A stretch of 64,000 nucleotides of DNA from Carboxylicivirga litoralis (GTDB lineage Bacteria; Bacteroidota; Bacteroidia; Bacteroidales; Marinilabiliaceae), in the NCBI RefSeq assembly GCF_025499605.1, contig NZ_JAFMVC010000006.1:177258-241257 (forward strand), written 5' to 3'. The notes beneath the pieces were generated by a model that was not told the origin of the DNA, searched no databases, and saw only the letters and a list, made by a program, of their open reading frames with translations. This document shows positions 25,443-36,673 of this stretch, piece by piece. Every line of letters begins with the position of its first letter. Position 1 is the first letter of the stretch. The position numbers and the translations under genes were made by a program.

Positions 25443-26249
25443 TTACTTCACCTGCACATGAATATGGTCATCGTGCCGCACCGAATGGCAGCCCTGGAAG
25501 CGAATTTTTTTATTCTGTAATCGCAATCGCTCTTTCAAATGAGGTTCTAAAAACACCTTATCAACTGCATCGTTTTGTGTTAAGGCATCCATTAATTGTT
25601 TCGTGCCTTTTTCCGAGAAGCGCAATTCGTCGTTAATACTACCCAGGGTCAGGTATTTGGGTGAGTCGTACAAAGAAAAACCAGCTGTTTGGCACGCCTT
25701 ATTTTGATTGACTTCACCAAAGCGGGGGCCTTCAAACACACCATAACCGCTCACTGATTTAGAAGAATTGATAATCTCACCTTGGTTGTTTTCATAGACC
25801 AGGCTAAGGTCGACTTTTTTTCCATCACTATGACTCAGGTGAGGAAGAAGCGGAAATCCATCAATCAACGGGAAGCAAGCATCCAAATAGCGCATGCACA
25901 CTTTGCTGTCTTGCGCTTTCAATTGCTCAGATACAGCACCTAGGTATTCGTTTACTTCGGGGCGCACATAATTGCGATTCATCAAGATAGTCATATAATT
26001 AGCCGGACGCAGATTCTCGTGATGCTCAATGCGTTCGCGATAAAACAGCTTAGCCAGCATAGGCGTGGTTACAAAAGTGCCGAGGCAATATATAACTAAA
26101 AAAGCAGCGAGCCCTTTTAAGGGGAACGAATATTTGATACGACCGCAAAAAACAAAAGACATAAGATAGACCACACCACCAATCTGAGTCAGTAAAGTCA
26201 GAGTTATAAATACAATGGCATGTATTACTATCTTCCAGTGTCTTTTCAT
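25443..26249 (-). CDS. membrane-anchored LAS-type (M15/M74-like) zinc metallopeptidase, putative murein hydrolase
   Basis: A 268-residue protein with two N-terminal membrane helices (about 9-30 and 44-63) and an extracytoplasmic C-terminal domain. The visible zinc signature is H140-x6-D147 (HSDGKKVD) plus the C-terminal HxH in RHDDHIHV (His262, His264). This is the arrangement of LAS peptidases such as D-Ala-D-Ala carboxypeptidases and MepA endopeptidase. GYGVFEGP and CQTAGF are conserved-looking loops. The rest of the sequence is divergent, so automatic annotation might call it hypothetical. The start lies 2 bases from the stop of the SRPBCC gene, and the 3' end converges with the LD-carboxypeptidase/yraN pair, so murein metabolism fits. 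Confidence 0.72.
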   Translation of the reverse strand: MKRHWKIVIHAIVFITLTLLTQIGGVVYLMSFVFCGRIKYSFPLKGLAAFLVIYCLGTFVTTPMLAKLFYRERIEHHENLRPANYMTILMNRNYVRPEVNEYLGAVSEQLKAQDSKVCMRYLDACFPLIDGFPLLPHLSHSDGKKVDLSLVYENNQGEIINSSKSVSGYGVFEGPRFGEVNQNKACQTAGFSLYDSPKYLTLGSINDELRFSEKGTKQLMDALTQNDAVDKVFLEPHLKERLRLQNKKIRFQGCHSVRHDDHIHVQVK

Positions 26250-26251
26250 GG

Positions 26252-26689
26252 TTAACGGATTGCTTTCGCAATATAGCTTTTTAATCGCTCATTTATAAAA
26301 TATTTCCAGCCCAAAGCGCAGCTTTCGCGCGTAAATTCCAGCACCTGTGGTTTATAGCTATCTAAACCTTCGCTGATTACCGTCAATAAAGATACTCCAT
26401 CACCATCCGTGATTTTAAAAGTCACAAAACCAATCCCTTCATACCCTTCGTAGATCCATTGGTATTTAATTAACGCCTCTTCTTTGACGTCAACTATCTT
26501 CCAAACATGCATAAACTGTCGTTCACCGGCATCAACCATAAAACGAGTTTCAAATCCAATTTCAGCTCTGAAGTTAGGAATGTTATCAAAAAACCATTGG
26601 CGCATCTCATCAACATGGGTAATAGCCTGCCAAAGACGTGGTGCAGCACAATTAAATGTTTGTTCAATTATTATCGGATTTTTAGGCAT
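26252..26689 (-). CDS. SRPBCC (START/Bet v1-like, AHSA1-type) domain protein
   Basis: A 145-residue protein from the ATG at 26689; an upstream TTG is less likely. The fold signature is clear: IEQTFNCAAPRLWQAITHVDEMRQWFF at the start, the beta-strands FMVDAGERQF, YQWIYEGYEGIGFVTFKI and SLLTVISEG, and the long C-terminal helix FTRESCALGWKYFINERLKSYI. It is a small hydrophobic-ligand-binding or chaperone-activator-like fold; the ligand is unknown. It forms an apparent two-gene unit with the metallopeptidase (2-base gap). Confidence 0.87.
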   Translation of the reverse strand: MPKNPIIIEQTFNCAAPRLWQAITHVDEMRQWFFDNIPNFRAEIGFETRFMVDAGERQFMHVWKIVDVKEEALIKYQWIYEGYEGIGFVTFKITDGDGVSLLTVISEGLDSYKPQVLEFTRESCALGWKYFINERLKSYIAKAIR

Positions 26690-26771
26690 AACTAAAGTTT
26701 TAAACAAAATACAGGTTTGTATCTTAACACCAAAGCGTTACACGCTTCAAATGCTACTTTTAAAAAAATTA

Positions 26772-26779
26772 TATCTTTG
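26772..26779 (+). promoter_or_regulatory. -7 box of the acyl-CoA ligase gene
   Basis: TATCTTTG, an exact TAnnTTTG match, 41 bases before the ATG. No good -33 box. Confidence 0.45.
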
Positions 26780-26819
26780 TCGGTTGAGTTTGAGTGGAAA
26801 AATCCAATAAATCAGTTTT

Positions 26820-28634
26820 ATGGAGATTAAAAGGACGTTTGATTTGCTTGCTAATCTCAAGCATAATATCAACAAAGAGGATATATTGTGTGCCAAGCGC
26901 GATGGCGAATGGGTTAAATTTAGTGTAAAGGAATACAGCGAACAAGCCAGATTATTCAGCTATGGCTTATTAGCCAAGGGATTTAAAAAAGGTGATAAAA
27001 TAGCCACTGTATCGAACAACAGGCCAGAATGGAATTTTGTTGACATGGGCATGTCGATGATTGGTGTGGTGCATGTACCCATTTATCCCACTATTTCAGA
27101 TGAAGAATACAAATACATATTGGAACACAGCGATGCTAAAATGTTGATTGTATCCGATATTATTTTGTACCGTCGCCTTAAAGAAGTGGCTAAGGATATT
27201 AAAAGCATCAAAGAAATATATACCTTCAATGATATTAAAGAAGCATCCAACTGGAGCGAGATAACTAATTTGGGTGAGCAGGAGCGTATTAAGTGGAAGG
27301 ATACGTTTAAAGAAATTCGTGATAATATCTCCGAAAAGGAATTGGTTTCTATCATCTACACATCGGGCACAACAGGCAATCCCAAAGGCGTGATGCTAAG
27401 CCACGAGAATTTTATGGCTAACATGCGAGATGCCATTCCGCGTTATCCATTAACCCGTGAAGATACCATATTAAGCTTTTTACCACTTTGTCATGTGTAT
27501 GAACGCATGATAAACTACTTGTACCAGTTTAATGGATGTAGTATTTACTACGCCGAAAACCTGGGAACCATCGCCCGGGATTTAAAAGACATTCAAGCTA
27601 CTGCTTTTGTAACAGTGCCTCGTGTGATTGAGCGAATCTACGATAAGTTGGTATCTAAAGGTAATGACTTGTCAGGTGCACAAAAAGCTGTTTTCTTCTG
27701 GGCAATGAAGCTAGGTGAACGTTACCGAACCAATGGTAATAACTACCCTTTATATGCAGCTAAATTAAAATTAGCGCGCAAATTGGTTTTCTCCAAGTGG
27801 CAGAAGGCTTTTGGTGGAAAGCTTCGTTTTGTGGTGAGCGGAGGAGCAGCACTTCAACCTCGGTTAAGCCGTTTATTTTTCGCTGCAGGCATTCCATTGA
27901 TGGAAGGATATGGATTAACCGAAACCGCTCCAGTGATAGCGTCGAACTACACCGAAGAAAGCGGCAAACTGATGATTGGTACTGTTGGTACTGTATTTGA
28001 CAGCGTGGATGTGCGCATTGATGATGATGGCGAAATCTTAGCCAAAGGCCCAAATATTATGATGGGCTACTACAAGGATAAGAAGACAACTTCTGAAGTC
28101 ATTGATAAAGAGGGTTGGTTCCATACTGGTGATATTGGTACATTGGTAAAAGGTAAATTCCTTAAGATTACCGATCGCAAAAAAGAGATGTTTAAGCTGT
28201 CGAGTGGCAAATATATTGCACCACAGGCCATTGAAAATTTGTTAAAGGAATCGGATTTTATAGAGCAGGCTATTATCGTTGGAGAAAGTGAGAAGTTTGC
28301 AGGCGCATTGTTGGCACCTAACTTTGAATACTTGCACATGTGGGCACATGATCACAAAGTGCATTTCCGTGATAACCAGGAGCTGATTAACAACGAAAAG
28401 GTGGTTGCTATTTTCCGTAAAGAAGTCATGCGATTTAACAAGCAAATTGGAAAGCACGAAGAAATCAAGCGTTTCCGCCTGGTGCACGAAGCCTGGACAT
28501 CACCAAGTGGAGAATTGTCGCCAACGCTTAAACTGCGTCGTAGAGTCATCTATAAAAAATATGCTGATATTCTCCGTGAAATGTATAACTACGATGAGAA
28601 CGAAGAGAATAAAGGCTCAATAAAATTTAGTTAG
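26820..28634 (+). CDS. long-chain fatty acid--CoA ligase (AMP-forming)
   Basis: A 604-residue ANL-superfamily enzyme that activates fatty acids via an acyl-adenylate. The P-loop-like A3 motif is IIYTSGTTGNPKGVMLSH (about residue 178). A5 is YGLTETAPV (near 365), A7 is GWFHTGDIG, A8 is ITDRKKEMFKLSSGKYIAP (about 455), and the C-terminal Lys lies in SPTLKLRRR. It has no signal peptide and is probably membrane-associated. Bacteroidota genomes usually carry several such FadD/ACSL-type ligases. It is monocistronic, with a terminator shared against the convergent DUF2179 gene. Confidence 0.93.
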   Translation: MEIKRTFDLLANLKHNINKEDILCAKRDGEWVKFSVKEYSEQARLFSYGLLAKGFKKGDKIATVSNNRPEWNFVDMGMSMIGVVHVPIYPTISDEEYKYILEHSDAKMLIVSDIILYRRLKEVAKDIKSIKEIYTFNDIKEASNWSEITNLGEQERIKWKDTFKEIRDNISEKELVSIIYTSGTTGNPKGVMLSHENFMANMRDAIPRYPLTREDTILSFLPLCHVYERMINYLYQFNGCSIYYAENLGTIARDLKDIQATAFVTVPRVIERIYDKLVSKGNDLSGAQKAVFFWAMKLGERYRTNGNNYPLYAAKLKLARKLVFSKWQKAFGGKLRFVVSGGAALQPRLSRLFFAAGIPLMEGYGLTETAPVIASNYTEESGKLMIGTVGTVFDSVDVRIDDDGEILAKGPNIMMGYYKDKKTTSEVIDKEGWFHTGDIGTLVKGKFLKITDRKKEMFKLSSGKYIAPQAIENLLKESDFIEQAIIVGESEKFAGALLAPNFEYLHMWAHDHKVHFRDNQELINNEKVVAIFRKEVMRFNKQIGKHEEIKRFRLVHEAWTSPSGELSPTLKLRRRVIYKKYADILREMYNYDENEENKGSIKFS

Positions 28635-28684
28635 CATGTAATCGCTACAAGCGTTGTTGAAGTCGTTTGAAAAACTTATAGTGA

Positions 28685-28717
28685 ATGCCTGGAAGCAGGC
28701 AACTCCAGGCATTTTTA
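28685..28717 (+). terminator. terminator of the acyl-CoA ligase gene
   Basis: ATGCCTGGA (28685-28693) and TCCAGGCAT (28704-28712), then TTTT. Confidence 0.85.
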
Positions 28718-28722
28718 TATCC

Positions 28723-29307
28723 TTATTTACCCTTTCTAATGGGAATCGGGTTCTTTTGCCCAAGTACCCGTTTTCTGAACACCCCTGAATTAGTAAAGCG
28801 GATGTCTTCCAATGTGTAAAATGCTTTTGGGTTAAAACGTTTAATAATTTCAGTGACCTCGGCCACATCTTTGCGCTTTAAAATACAATAGATGATATGA
28901 ACCGGCCCTTTACTGCCATGAGCATCCAGGTGAGTAACACCATAACCTGATTCGCTGAGGTTCTTAATCAATTCAACACCTGATTTTTGCGTGATAATAC
29001 GAATATTAACAACACCTAAGGCAATACGCTCTTCTATGATTAGTCCAATGTAATTACCCATGGCAAAACCGCCGGCATAGGCAATAAAATAAAACCAGTT
29101 ATCGAGGTTCTCGAAGATTTTGGTCATGGCCAGCAGCCAGATGAGAACTTCAAAAAAGCCAAGAACCGGCGCCAGAACTTTAAAGCCTTTCGAAAGGAAA
29201 ACAATGCGCAGTGTGCCTATGGTAACATCGGCTACCCGAGACAAAAATATCAGCAATGGAATGGCAATGTATGTCATTGTAAAGCCGTCGATATCAAGCA
29301 TGACCAT
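28723..29307 (-). CDS. DUF2179 / UPF0316 family membrane protein
   Basis: A 194-residue protein. The N-terminal half has about three membrane helices (YIAIPLLIFLSRVADVTIGTLRIVFL, VLAPVLGFFEVLIWLLAMT, WFYFIAYAGGFAMGNYIGLII), including the SRVADVTIGTLR motif of the UPF0316 family. The C-terminal half (about 105-175) is a cytoplasmic DUF2179 domain (NIRIITQKSGVELIKNLSESGYGVTHLDAHGSKG ... EVTEIIKRFNPKAFYTLEDI), a small ligand-binding ferredoxin-like fold also seen in YitT proteins. Function unknown; nucleotide binding has been suggested for DUF2179 relatives. An in-frame Met at codon 3 is an equal start candidate. Confidence 0.85.
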   Translation of the reverse strand: MVMLDIDGFTMTYIAIPLLIFLSRVADVTIGTLRIVFLSKGFKVLAPVLGFFEVLIWLLAMTKIFENLDNWFYFIAYAGGFAMGNYIGLIIEERIALGVVNIRIITQKSGVELIKNLSESGYGVTHLDAHGSKGPVHIIYCILKRKDVAEVTEIIKRFNPKAFYTLEDIRFTNSGVFRKRVLGQKNPIPIRKGK

Positions 29308-29480
29308 TTCTTAGAGTTTACTTATTTGTTTTTTAAAAAATTCGCTGCGAATGTAATAAAAAACAGTCTTGAAATGATGACATGTCTAAAAATATTATAG
29401 CAAAAAACGATACCACAAATTGCCAATTATCTGCGCGATAATGCCATCTAAATGAGAGATATGTGTGTTTTAACAAAAAC

Positions 29481-29512
29481 AGAAGGCTTTGAGAAAAATC
29501 CCAAAGCCTTCT
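29481..29512 (-). terminator. terminator of pgi
   Basis: AGAAGGCTTTG (29481-29491) and CAAAGCCTTCT (29502-29512), a perfect 11-bp stem followed by TTTTTG on the minus strand. Confidence 0.85.
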
Positions 29513-29522
29513 GCTTTTAATC

Positions 29523-29563
29523 GTATGTCAATAGTCTTATGACTTACTTCTTGAATCTTAAGC

Positions 29564-29564
<1 letters not shown>
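29523..29564. repeat. heptad-periodic repeat at the pgi 3' end
   Basis: Units GTATGTC AATAGTC TTATGAC TTACTTC TTGAATC TTAAGCC, between the pgi stop and its terminator. Confidence 0.5.
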
Positions 29565-31299
<1,735 letters not shown>

Positions 31300-31309
31300 G
31301 CGGGCACTA

Positions 31310-32305
31310 TTAACGCAGATGCTCCGTCAGCAATCGTATTTCCATCGCCGGCGAAATTTTTTCATAGATGATATTGTAAACGGCCTCAGAAATGGGCATG
31401 TTTACTTTGTATTTATCATTTATTTCATGAATGCTTTTAACGGCGTAGTAGCCTTCGGCAATCATCAGCATTTCCATCTGTGCATATTTAACCGAGTAAC
31501 CTTTGCCAATCATGGTGCCAAACATGCGGTTACGACTAAACTGCGAATAGGCTGTTACCAGCAGGTCGCCCAGATATGCAGAACTCTTGATGTCGCGGGT
31601 AATCGGGTGAACTGTATCAACAAAGCGTTTCATCTCCTGGATGGCATTGGAAATAAGCACTGCCTGGAAGTTATCGCCATAAGCCAAACCATGGCAAATG
31701 CCAGATGCTACGGCCATGATGTTTTTAAGAACGGCAGCATATTCCGTTCCGTATATATCATCCGAAATGGTGGTCATGATATAGGGTGTTTTCAGGAAGT
31801 CTGAAAATGCCCTGGCGCGTTTCACATCCTGACACGCAATGGTCAAATAGGATAAGCGCTCCAATGCTACCTCTTCAGCATGACAGGGCCCACTGATAAC
31901 ACCAACCGATTCGGTTGGAACATTGTACTTTTGATTAAAGTACTGACCAATAATCAGGTTTTCATCCGGAACAAGTCCCTTAATGGCTGAGACCACAAAC
32001 TTTTCGTTGATGGGCTCTTCAAGGTTTTCCAGCGCTGATTTTATAAAGGCGGATGGAATCGCAAAAATCAGAATATCTGACTGACGAACCACTTCGTTGA
32101 TGTCATCTGAAAAAACAATTTTATCAGGATTAAACTCAACGCTCGTCAGGTAATTGGTATTGTGTTTATAGCGCTTAAAATCATCGATGTGTGATTGATT
32201 GCGGAAATACCAATTGATGGATGGAACATTATTTAAGAGCATCTTAGCAATAGCAGTTGCCCAGCTTCCACTACCAATAAGACCTATCCTTGATGATTCA
32301 TCCAT
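31310..32305 (-). CDS. gpsA: glycerol-3-phosphate dehydrogenase [NAD(P)+]
   Basis: A 331-residue cytosolic enzyme that makes sn-glycerol-3-phosphate from dihydroxyacetone phosphate for phospholipid synthesis. The Rossmann motif is IGSGSWATAIAKML at residues 10-23. The middle has FAIPSAFIKSAL, SAIKGL and ISGPCHAEEVA. The C-terminal catalytic domain has EYAAVLKNIMAVASGICHGLAYGDN, where the Lys of LKN is catalytic, and LGDLLVTAYSQFSRNRMFG. All key elements are present. It lies 91 bases from lysS, with an AT-rich hairpin between. Confidence 0.95.
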   Translation of the reverse strand: MDESSRIGLIGSGSWATAIAKMLLNNVPSINWYFRNQSHIDDFKRYKHNTNYLTSVEFNPDKIVFSDDINEVVRQSDILIFAIPSAFIKSALENLEEPINEKFVVSAIKGLVPDENLIIGQYFNQKYNVPTESVGVISGPCHAEEVALERLSYLTIACQDVKRARAFSDFLKTPYIMTTISDDIYGTEYAAVLKNIMAVASGICHGLAYGDNFQAVLISNAIQEMKRFVDTVHPITRDIKSSAYLGDLLVTAYSQFSRNRMFGTMIGKGYSVKYAQMEMLMIAEGYYAVKSIHEINDKYKVNMPISEAVYNIIYEKISPAMEIRLLTEHLR

Positions 32306-32342
32306 GTTTTGTGTTGTTTAGTTTAATAAATGAGAGATAAAA

Positions 32343-32380
32343 ATAAGACAAAAAAGAAAACATTGCCTTTTTTGTCTTAT
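32343..32380 (-). terminator. hairpin between lysS and gpsA, probable (leaky) terminator
   Basis: ATAAGACAAAAAAG (32343-32356) and CTTTTTTGTCTTAT (32367-32380) form a perfect 14-bp stem. It is AT-rich, so it may be only a partial stop. Confidence 0.55.
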
Positions 32381-32395
32381 GTAATTAACGGTTTC

Positions 32396-34117
32396 TTAAG
32401 CTAACCAGGCTTTCACATCGTCTTGCGATGGGTTATTTAAGCCCAGTTTATTCTTTTTGTTGTAGCCACAAAGGTCCTGGAACAATTTTGTCGGCTTTAC
32501 TTCTTTTAGTGCATCAACTTTCGTGTAACCTAAGCCACGAACCACCTCAATCCATTCAGGCGCAATACCCAATTCGGCAAATTTATCGTCACTATCTGGC
32601 AACACCTTTTTCTCCGGACGCATCTGTGGGAAGAACAGGACATCCTGGATGGAATCCTGACCAGTCATAAACATGGTTAAGCGGTCAATACCAATACCCA
32701 TCCCTGATGTTGGAGGCATACCATATTCTAAGGCACGTACAAAATCCATATCAATAAACATGGCTTCGTCATCTCCTTTTTCAGATAATTTCAACTGATC
32801 CTGGAAGCGCTCTAACTGGTCAATCGGGTCGTTGAGCTCCGTGTAAGCATTACACAGCTCTTTGCCGTTCACCATTAACTCAAAACGCTCGGTTAATTCA
32901 GGATTATCGCGGTGTTTCTTACACAATGGCGACATTTCTACCGGGTAATCGGTGATGAAAGTAGGCTGAATCATATGTCCTTCACATTTCTCACCAAAGA
33001 TCTCATCAATCATCTTACCCTTACCAAAAGTCTCGTCAATTTCAACGTGTAAATCGTCACAAACCTGGCGCAATTGCTCTTCATTCATGCCGCTAATGTC
33101 AATGCCAGTGTGCTCTTTAATGGCATCAATCATCGATAAGCGGCGGTATGGCGCTTTAAAATCAATTTCTTTATCACCGATCATTACTTTTGTTGTTCCA
33201 TGAAGTGCTAAGGCTACTTTTTCAATCATGGTTTCGGTAAATTCCATCATCCACTTGTAGTCTTTGTAGGCTACGTAGATTTCCATTACCGTGAACTCAG
33301 GGTTGTGTGTGCGATCCATTCCTTCGTTACGGAAATCTTTGGCAAACTCATACACCCCTTCGTAACCACCTACGATTAGTCTCTTTAAATACAACTCATT
33401 GGCAATACGCATGTACAATGGAATATCTAATGCGTTGTGGTGTGTAATAAACGGACGCGCAGATGCTCCACCAGGAATTGGCTGAAGAATTGGTGTCTCA
33501 ACTTCCAAATAACCGGCATCGTCAAACATCTCACGCATGGTTTTGATGATGGTGCGACGCTTTTCGAATACTTCTTTCACCTGTGGGTTCACGATTAAAT
33601 CCACATAACGCTGACGGTAACGCATCTCCGGATCAGAGAAGGCATCGTATGTTTTACCATCTTTTTCTTTAACGATTGGAAGTGGCTTTAAGGACTTACT
33701 CAAAATCGTCATTTCCTGAACGTGAACGGTAGTTTCTCCCATTTGTGTCTGGAAAACAAAACCTTTCACACCAATGATATCTCCCATATCCAATAATTTC
33801 TTGAATACGGTATTGTATAGGGTTTTATCTTCACCCGGGCACATGTCGTCGCGGTTCAGATAAATCTGGATACGGCCTTCTGAATCCTGCAACTCAGCAA
33901 AAGAAGCTTTACCCATGATACGACGGCTCATGATACGGCCGGCGATCACAACTTCTTTCATGTTGTCTTTTTCAGGATCAAACTCCTGTTTTATCTCAGT
34001 TGACAGATGAGTGGTTTTATATTCTGCTGCCGGATATGCGTTAATACCCAACTTGTTTAGCTCCTCTAAACTTTTTCGTCTGATAATTTCCTGTTCGCTC
34101 AGTTCCAACGTACTCAT
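32396..34117 (-). CDS. lysS: lysine--tRNA ligase (class II)
   Basis: A 573-residue class IIb synthetase. The N-terminal OB-fold anticodon domain covers about 55-160 ([23 protein letters not shown]). Motif 1 lies near [29 protein letters not shown]. Motif 2 is [20 protein letters not shown], and motif 3 is [11 protein letters not shown]. Unlike the roughly 500-residue E. coli enzyme, it has a C-terminal helical extension of about 65 residues ([21 protein letters not shown] ... QDDVKAWLA), a normal Bacteroidota feature resembling a helical-bundle add-on. First of the lysS-gpsA-pgi series. Confidence 0.97.
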   Translation of the reverse strand: MSTLELSEQEIIRRKSLEELNKLGINAYPAAEYKTTHLSTEIKQEFDPEKDNMKEVVIAGRIMSRRIMGKASFAELQDSEGRIQIYLNRDDMCPGEDKTLYNTVFKKLLDMGDIIGVKGFVFQTQMGETTVHVQEMTILSKSLKPLPIVKEKDGKTYDAFSDPEMRYRQRYVDLIVNPQVKEVFEKRRTIIKTMREMFDDAGYLEVETPILQPIPGGASARPFITHHNALDIPLYMRIANELYLKRLIVGGYEGVYEFAKDFRNEGMDRTHNPEFTVMEIYVAYKDYKWMMEFTETMIEKVALALHGTTKVMIGDKEIDFKAPYRRLSMIDAIKEHTGIDISGMNEEQLRQVCDDLHVEIDETFGKGKMIDEIFGEKCEGHMIQPTFITDYPVEMSPLCKKHRDNPELTERFELMVNGKELCNAYTELNDPIDQLERFQDQLKLSEKGDDEAMFIDMDFVRALEYGMPPTSGMGIGIDRLTMFMTGQDSIQDVLFFPQMRPEKKVLPDSDDKFAELGIAPEWIEVVRGLGYTKVDALKEVKPTKLFQDLCGYNKKNKLGLNNPSQDDVKAWLA

Positions 34118-34206
34118 TCTATTAATCTATTTTTAGAATATTACTAAAATGACAGAATTAACTGTCAACCGTTACCTTTTCTGTCCAAAAAATGAGAAAA
34201 GTGCTG

Positions 34207-34214
34207 CAAAGATA
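34207..34214 (-). promoter_or_regulatory. -7 box of lysS
   Basis: TATCTTTG on the minus strand, 90 bases before the ATG; the same octamer as upstream of metG. Confidence 0.4.
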
Positions 34215-34311
34215 ATGCTTTTCATCAAAAATGAAGTTTTTGACTTTGCTTTGTGCAGTAAAAAAGTGACTTATTGTGTTGATTTAACTTGGTTTAACAC
34301 AATTTATTGAG

Positions 34312-35721
34312 TTAGTTGACATTGGTGTTTTGAGGTAACGAGAATTTAAAGGTAGTGCCTTTGTTTATTTCGCTCACAACCCAGATTCTTCCATTGTGAC
34401 GTTTAACAAATTCGTCGCATAGTAGCAGCCCCAGGCCAGTTCCTGATTCTTTATTGGTGCCCGGAGTGGATACTTTTTCAGAAATATTGAATAAGCGATT
34501 TACTTTATCTGGTTCAATACCAATGCCTGTATCAGCAACGGACAATTCAAGGGCTCCATTTGAAGTATTGCTTTCAAGGGTAACGCTTCCTCCTTCTTTT
34601 GTGAACTTAATGGCATTTGAAACCAGATTGCGCATTACGCTTTTTATTTTATTGATATCAACCTTTGCTTCGGTATCGGCTTCGATGTTGTTGATTAGTG
34701 TTATTTCTTTTTCATCGCCCATTTGCTGTAATAAGGCAATAATTTCATTCCCCAGCAGAAATAAGTTGGTTTTCTCTAATTTCAGGTTGTCTTTTGAGTT
34801 CTGTAATTGCGACCACTCAAGCAAATTATCTAATAGCTTGTGCGTATTGTTGGCACTTTTTTCAATAATATCCAGGTAATTCTTACGATCTTCATCTGAA
34901 AACTGATCGTAGTGTTGAGACAGCAAGCTGGAGAATCCAATGATTGAATTAAATGGGGTTTTCAGGTCGTGTGATATGATAGAGAAAAATTTGTCTTTGG
35001 TTTGACTTAATTTCCGAAGCTCTTTATTGGCCGCAATAATGGATTTTTTTTGTTGTTCAATTTTCTCATTCTTCTCATTCAGATATTCGTTAACACAAAG
35101 CGTTTCCTCGTATAGCTCTTTCGCATTTTGTTGTTCGATATTGAGCAGATAATTTGATTTAAATAGTTTGTACCTCAATCTGTAGTGAGCCCTATTTGCG
35201 ATAAAAGCAATTATGGTCATCGGAAACAAGTTGGAATAATTAACCCATTTCGAATCAGGAAGTTCTGCGACAAACAAGAAAGTTAAGATGGTAGCAAGCA
35301 GTGGTCCGAAAAACGACAAGATAGCACTTGGCAAACTAACCTTAAAATCAAGTGCCAGAATGAATATAAGTACAATAATGCCCGTTACCGAATAAGCGTC
35401 ACCTTCGTATGGGAGGTAGACCAGGTATTTGGCATACATCATTAATAAGGTACTTAAAGTAAGTATGTTGTACCAATTGTATTCAAGCCGTTTGTTTTTC
35501 CCTTTGTTAAGGTAGTGGAAAAACAATAGAGAGTAACCCAGCGCAAGTGGAATAAGGCGGGTATAAAATGCATTAACACTCTGACGGATAAATAAATCGG
35601 AATAGGCAAACCAAGAGATGATAACCATAGCAGAGATGGTAAAAGCCGGTATATACCTTATGGTTATCTCCTCTAGATAAAGTCTGAAGTTCTGTTTTAT
35701 GTTCTGTGTTTCGAAGCTCAA
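34312..35721 (-). CDS. membrane sensor histidine kinase, orphan
   Basis: A 469-residue protein. It starts at TTG (35721): no in-frame ATG occurs between the preceding stop and residue 32. About six membrane helices lie between residues 22 and 177. A coiled coil covers about 195-245. The HisKA H-box is FFSIISHDLKTPFNSIIGFS (His251). HATPase boxes are NLVSNAIKFTKEGG (N), VADTGIGIEP (G1) and GTGLGLLLCDEF (G2). There is no receiver domain and no response-regulator gene next to it. It follows a permuted papain-like peptidase gene by 24 bases, so the two are probably co-transcribed. Signal unknown. Confidence 0.9.
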   Translation of the reverse strand: MSFETQNIKQNFRLYLEEITIRYIPAFTISAMVIISWFAYSDLFIRQSVNAFYTRLIPLALGYSLLFFHYLNKGKNKRLEYNWYNILTLSTLLMMYAKYLVYLPYEGDAYSVTGIIVLIFILALDFKVSLPSAILSFFGPLLATILTFLFVAELPDSKWVNYSNLFPMTIIAFIANRAHYRLRYKLFKSNYLLNIEQQNAKELYEETLCVNEYLNEKNEKIEQQKKSIIAANKELRKLSQTKDKFFSIISHDLKTPFNSIIGFSSLLSQHYDQFSDEDRKNYLDIIEKSANNTHKLLDNLLEWSQLQNSKDNLKLEKTNLFLLGNEIIALLQQMGDEKEITLINNIEADTEAKVDINKIKSVMRNLVSNAIKFTKEGGSVTLESNTSNGALELSVADTGIGIEPDKVNRLFNISEKVSTPGTNKESGTGLGLLLCDEFVKRHNGRIWVVSEINKGTTFKFSLPQNTNVN

Positions 35722-35745
35722 ATTATACCACTTTTTGACGCCTTT

Positions 35746-36462
35746 TTACAACTTAAAATATTCCGGGGATGCCAGTTTTGCACCGTTAATTAACTTTTCG
35801 TTTATATCATCTGTTTTAGCAAACGATCCGGGATTGTAATGATTAGCTGGTTTATCTGAAGATAACCAGCCCATCTCCTGGTAAGTTTTTGCCACCATTT
35901 GAGCGCAAAATGACGTGTCCATACCTGCATCAATATCAAGTTGTCCGGCTAGCCAGTGAAGCAACTCATCTTCAGTTGACGGAAATGGTGTGCCATCGTA
36001 CTTATATAATATGTTCCAAAGTTTTTTTTCGTCAACATCAACACCTTGCAGGCGCGCAACGGCAAATCGATAGCTTGAACCATCGGGCGAGGGATAAATT
36101 TTATCCAAAGAGGCAACATACTCTTCCAGTTTCAATAGATGCGTGCCGGCATGTTTTATATCTTTCTCTTTCCTGATTTCATCAACCAGTTCGTCAACAG
36201 TGTCGGCAGTCCATAGATAAAGCTCTTTGCTGTTTTTAAATTTAACAATCATAGCTGCATGACTAAAATCGGTGCCATCAATCTCTTCAATTAGTCGGCT
36301 TTCGGCTGCAGTACCGCTGCATAATAGCACCGAACCGCAAGTGATCGTATTGGCTATTTGCGTTAGTTTTGGAAGCTTTGATTCGTCATAGTCGGCAGGT
36401 TTCTTATGTTTGTTAACCGCCCATTCTTCAGCTTCTTCCAGAATGTTTTCCAATATTGACAT
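35746..36462 (-). CDS. permuted papain-like peptidase/amidase (YiiX/C92, NlpC/P60 superfamily)
   Basis: A 238-residue protein without a signal peptide. The order of catalytic residues is permuted: the His comes first, in GTDFSHAAMIV (His68), and the Cys near the end, in TSFCAQMVAKTYQEMGW (Cys186). ITCGSVLLCSG opens the domain as in YaeF/YiiX proteins. Such enzymes hydrolyse amide or lipid-ester bonds; the substrate is unknown, and a membrane-lipid or peptide target is possible. It is the first gene of a pair with the membrane histidine kinase. Confidence 0.78.
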   Translation of the reverse strand: MSILENILEEAEEWAVNKHKKPADYDESKLPKLTQIANTITCGSVLLCSGTAAESRLIEEIDGTDFSHAAMIVKFKNSKELYLWTADTVDELVDEIRKEKDIKHAGTHLLKLEEYVASLDKIYPSPDGSSYRFAVARLQGVDVDEKKLWNILYKYDGTPFPSTEDELLHWLAGQLDIDAGMDTSFCAQMVAKTYQEMGWLSSDKPANHYNPGSFAKTDDINEKLINGAKLASPEYFKL

Positions 36463-36523
36463 AATAGATGGTGATATTTGAGGTTTCTGTTTGCTAAAAA
36501 AACATTAGCACATTTCAGGTTAG

Positions 36524-36531
36524 CAAAACTA
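36524..36531 (-). promoter_or_regulatory. -7 box of the peptidase/kinase pair
   Basis: TAGTTTTG on the minus strand, an exact TAnnTTTG match, about 60 bases before the ATG at 36462. Confidence 0.35.
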
Positions 36532-36640
36532 AGAATTTAAATGAATTAACAGTGGTATGAAGCCCACAAATTGTAATAAGGTTAAGATAGATTCAATTAA
36601 TTATTTATCTTTTAAGCATAATCATTCTTGTTTCTGTTTA

Positions 36641-36648
36641 TACATTTG
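36641..36648 (+). promoter_or_regulatory. -7 box of the HAD phosphatase gene
   Basis: TACATTTG, an exact TAnnTTTG match, 25 bases before the ATG at 36674. It shows that longer upstream reading of this frame is not translated. Confidence 0.45.
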
Positions 36649-36673
36649 TAGTCAACGCTTGAAACTCATCGCA

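Noticed and set aside
36557..36673. Upstream in-frame extension of the HAD gene
   Set aside because: Contains the promoter box at 36641-36648, and its Cys/Phe-rich translation does not match HAD proteins; the ATG at 36674 is used.
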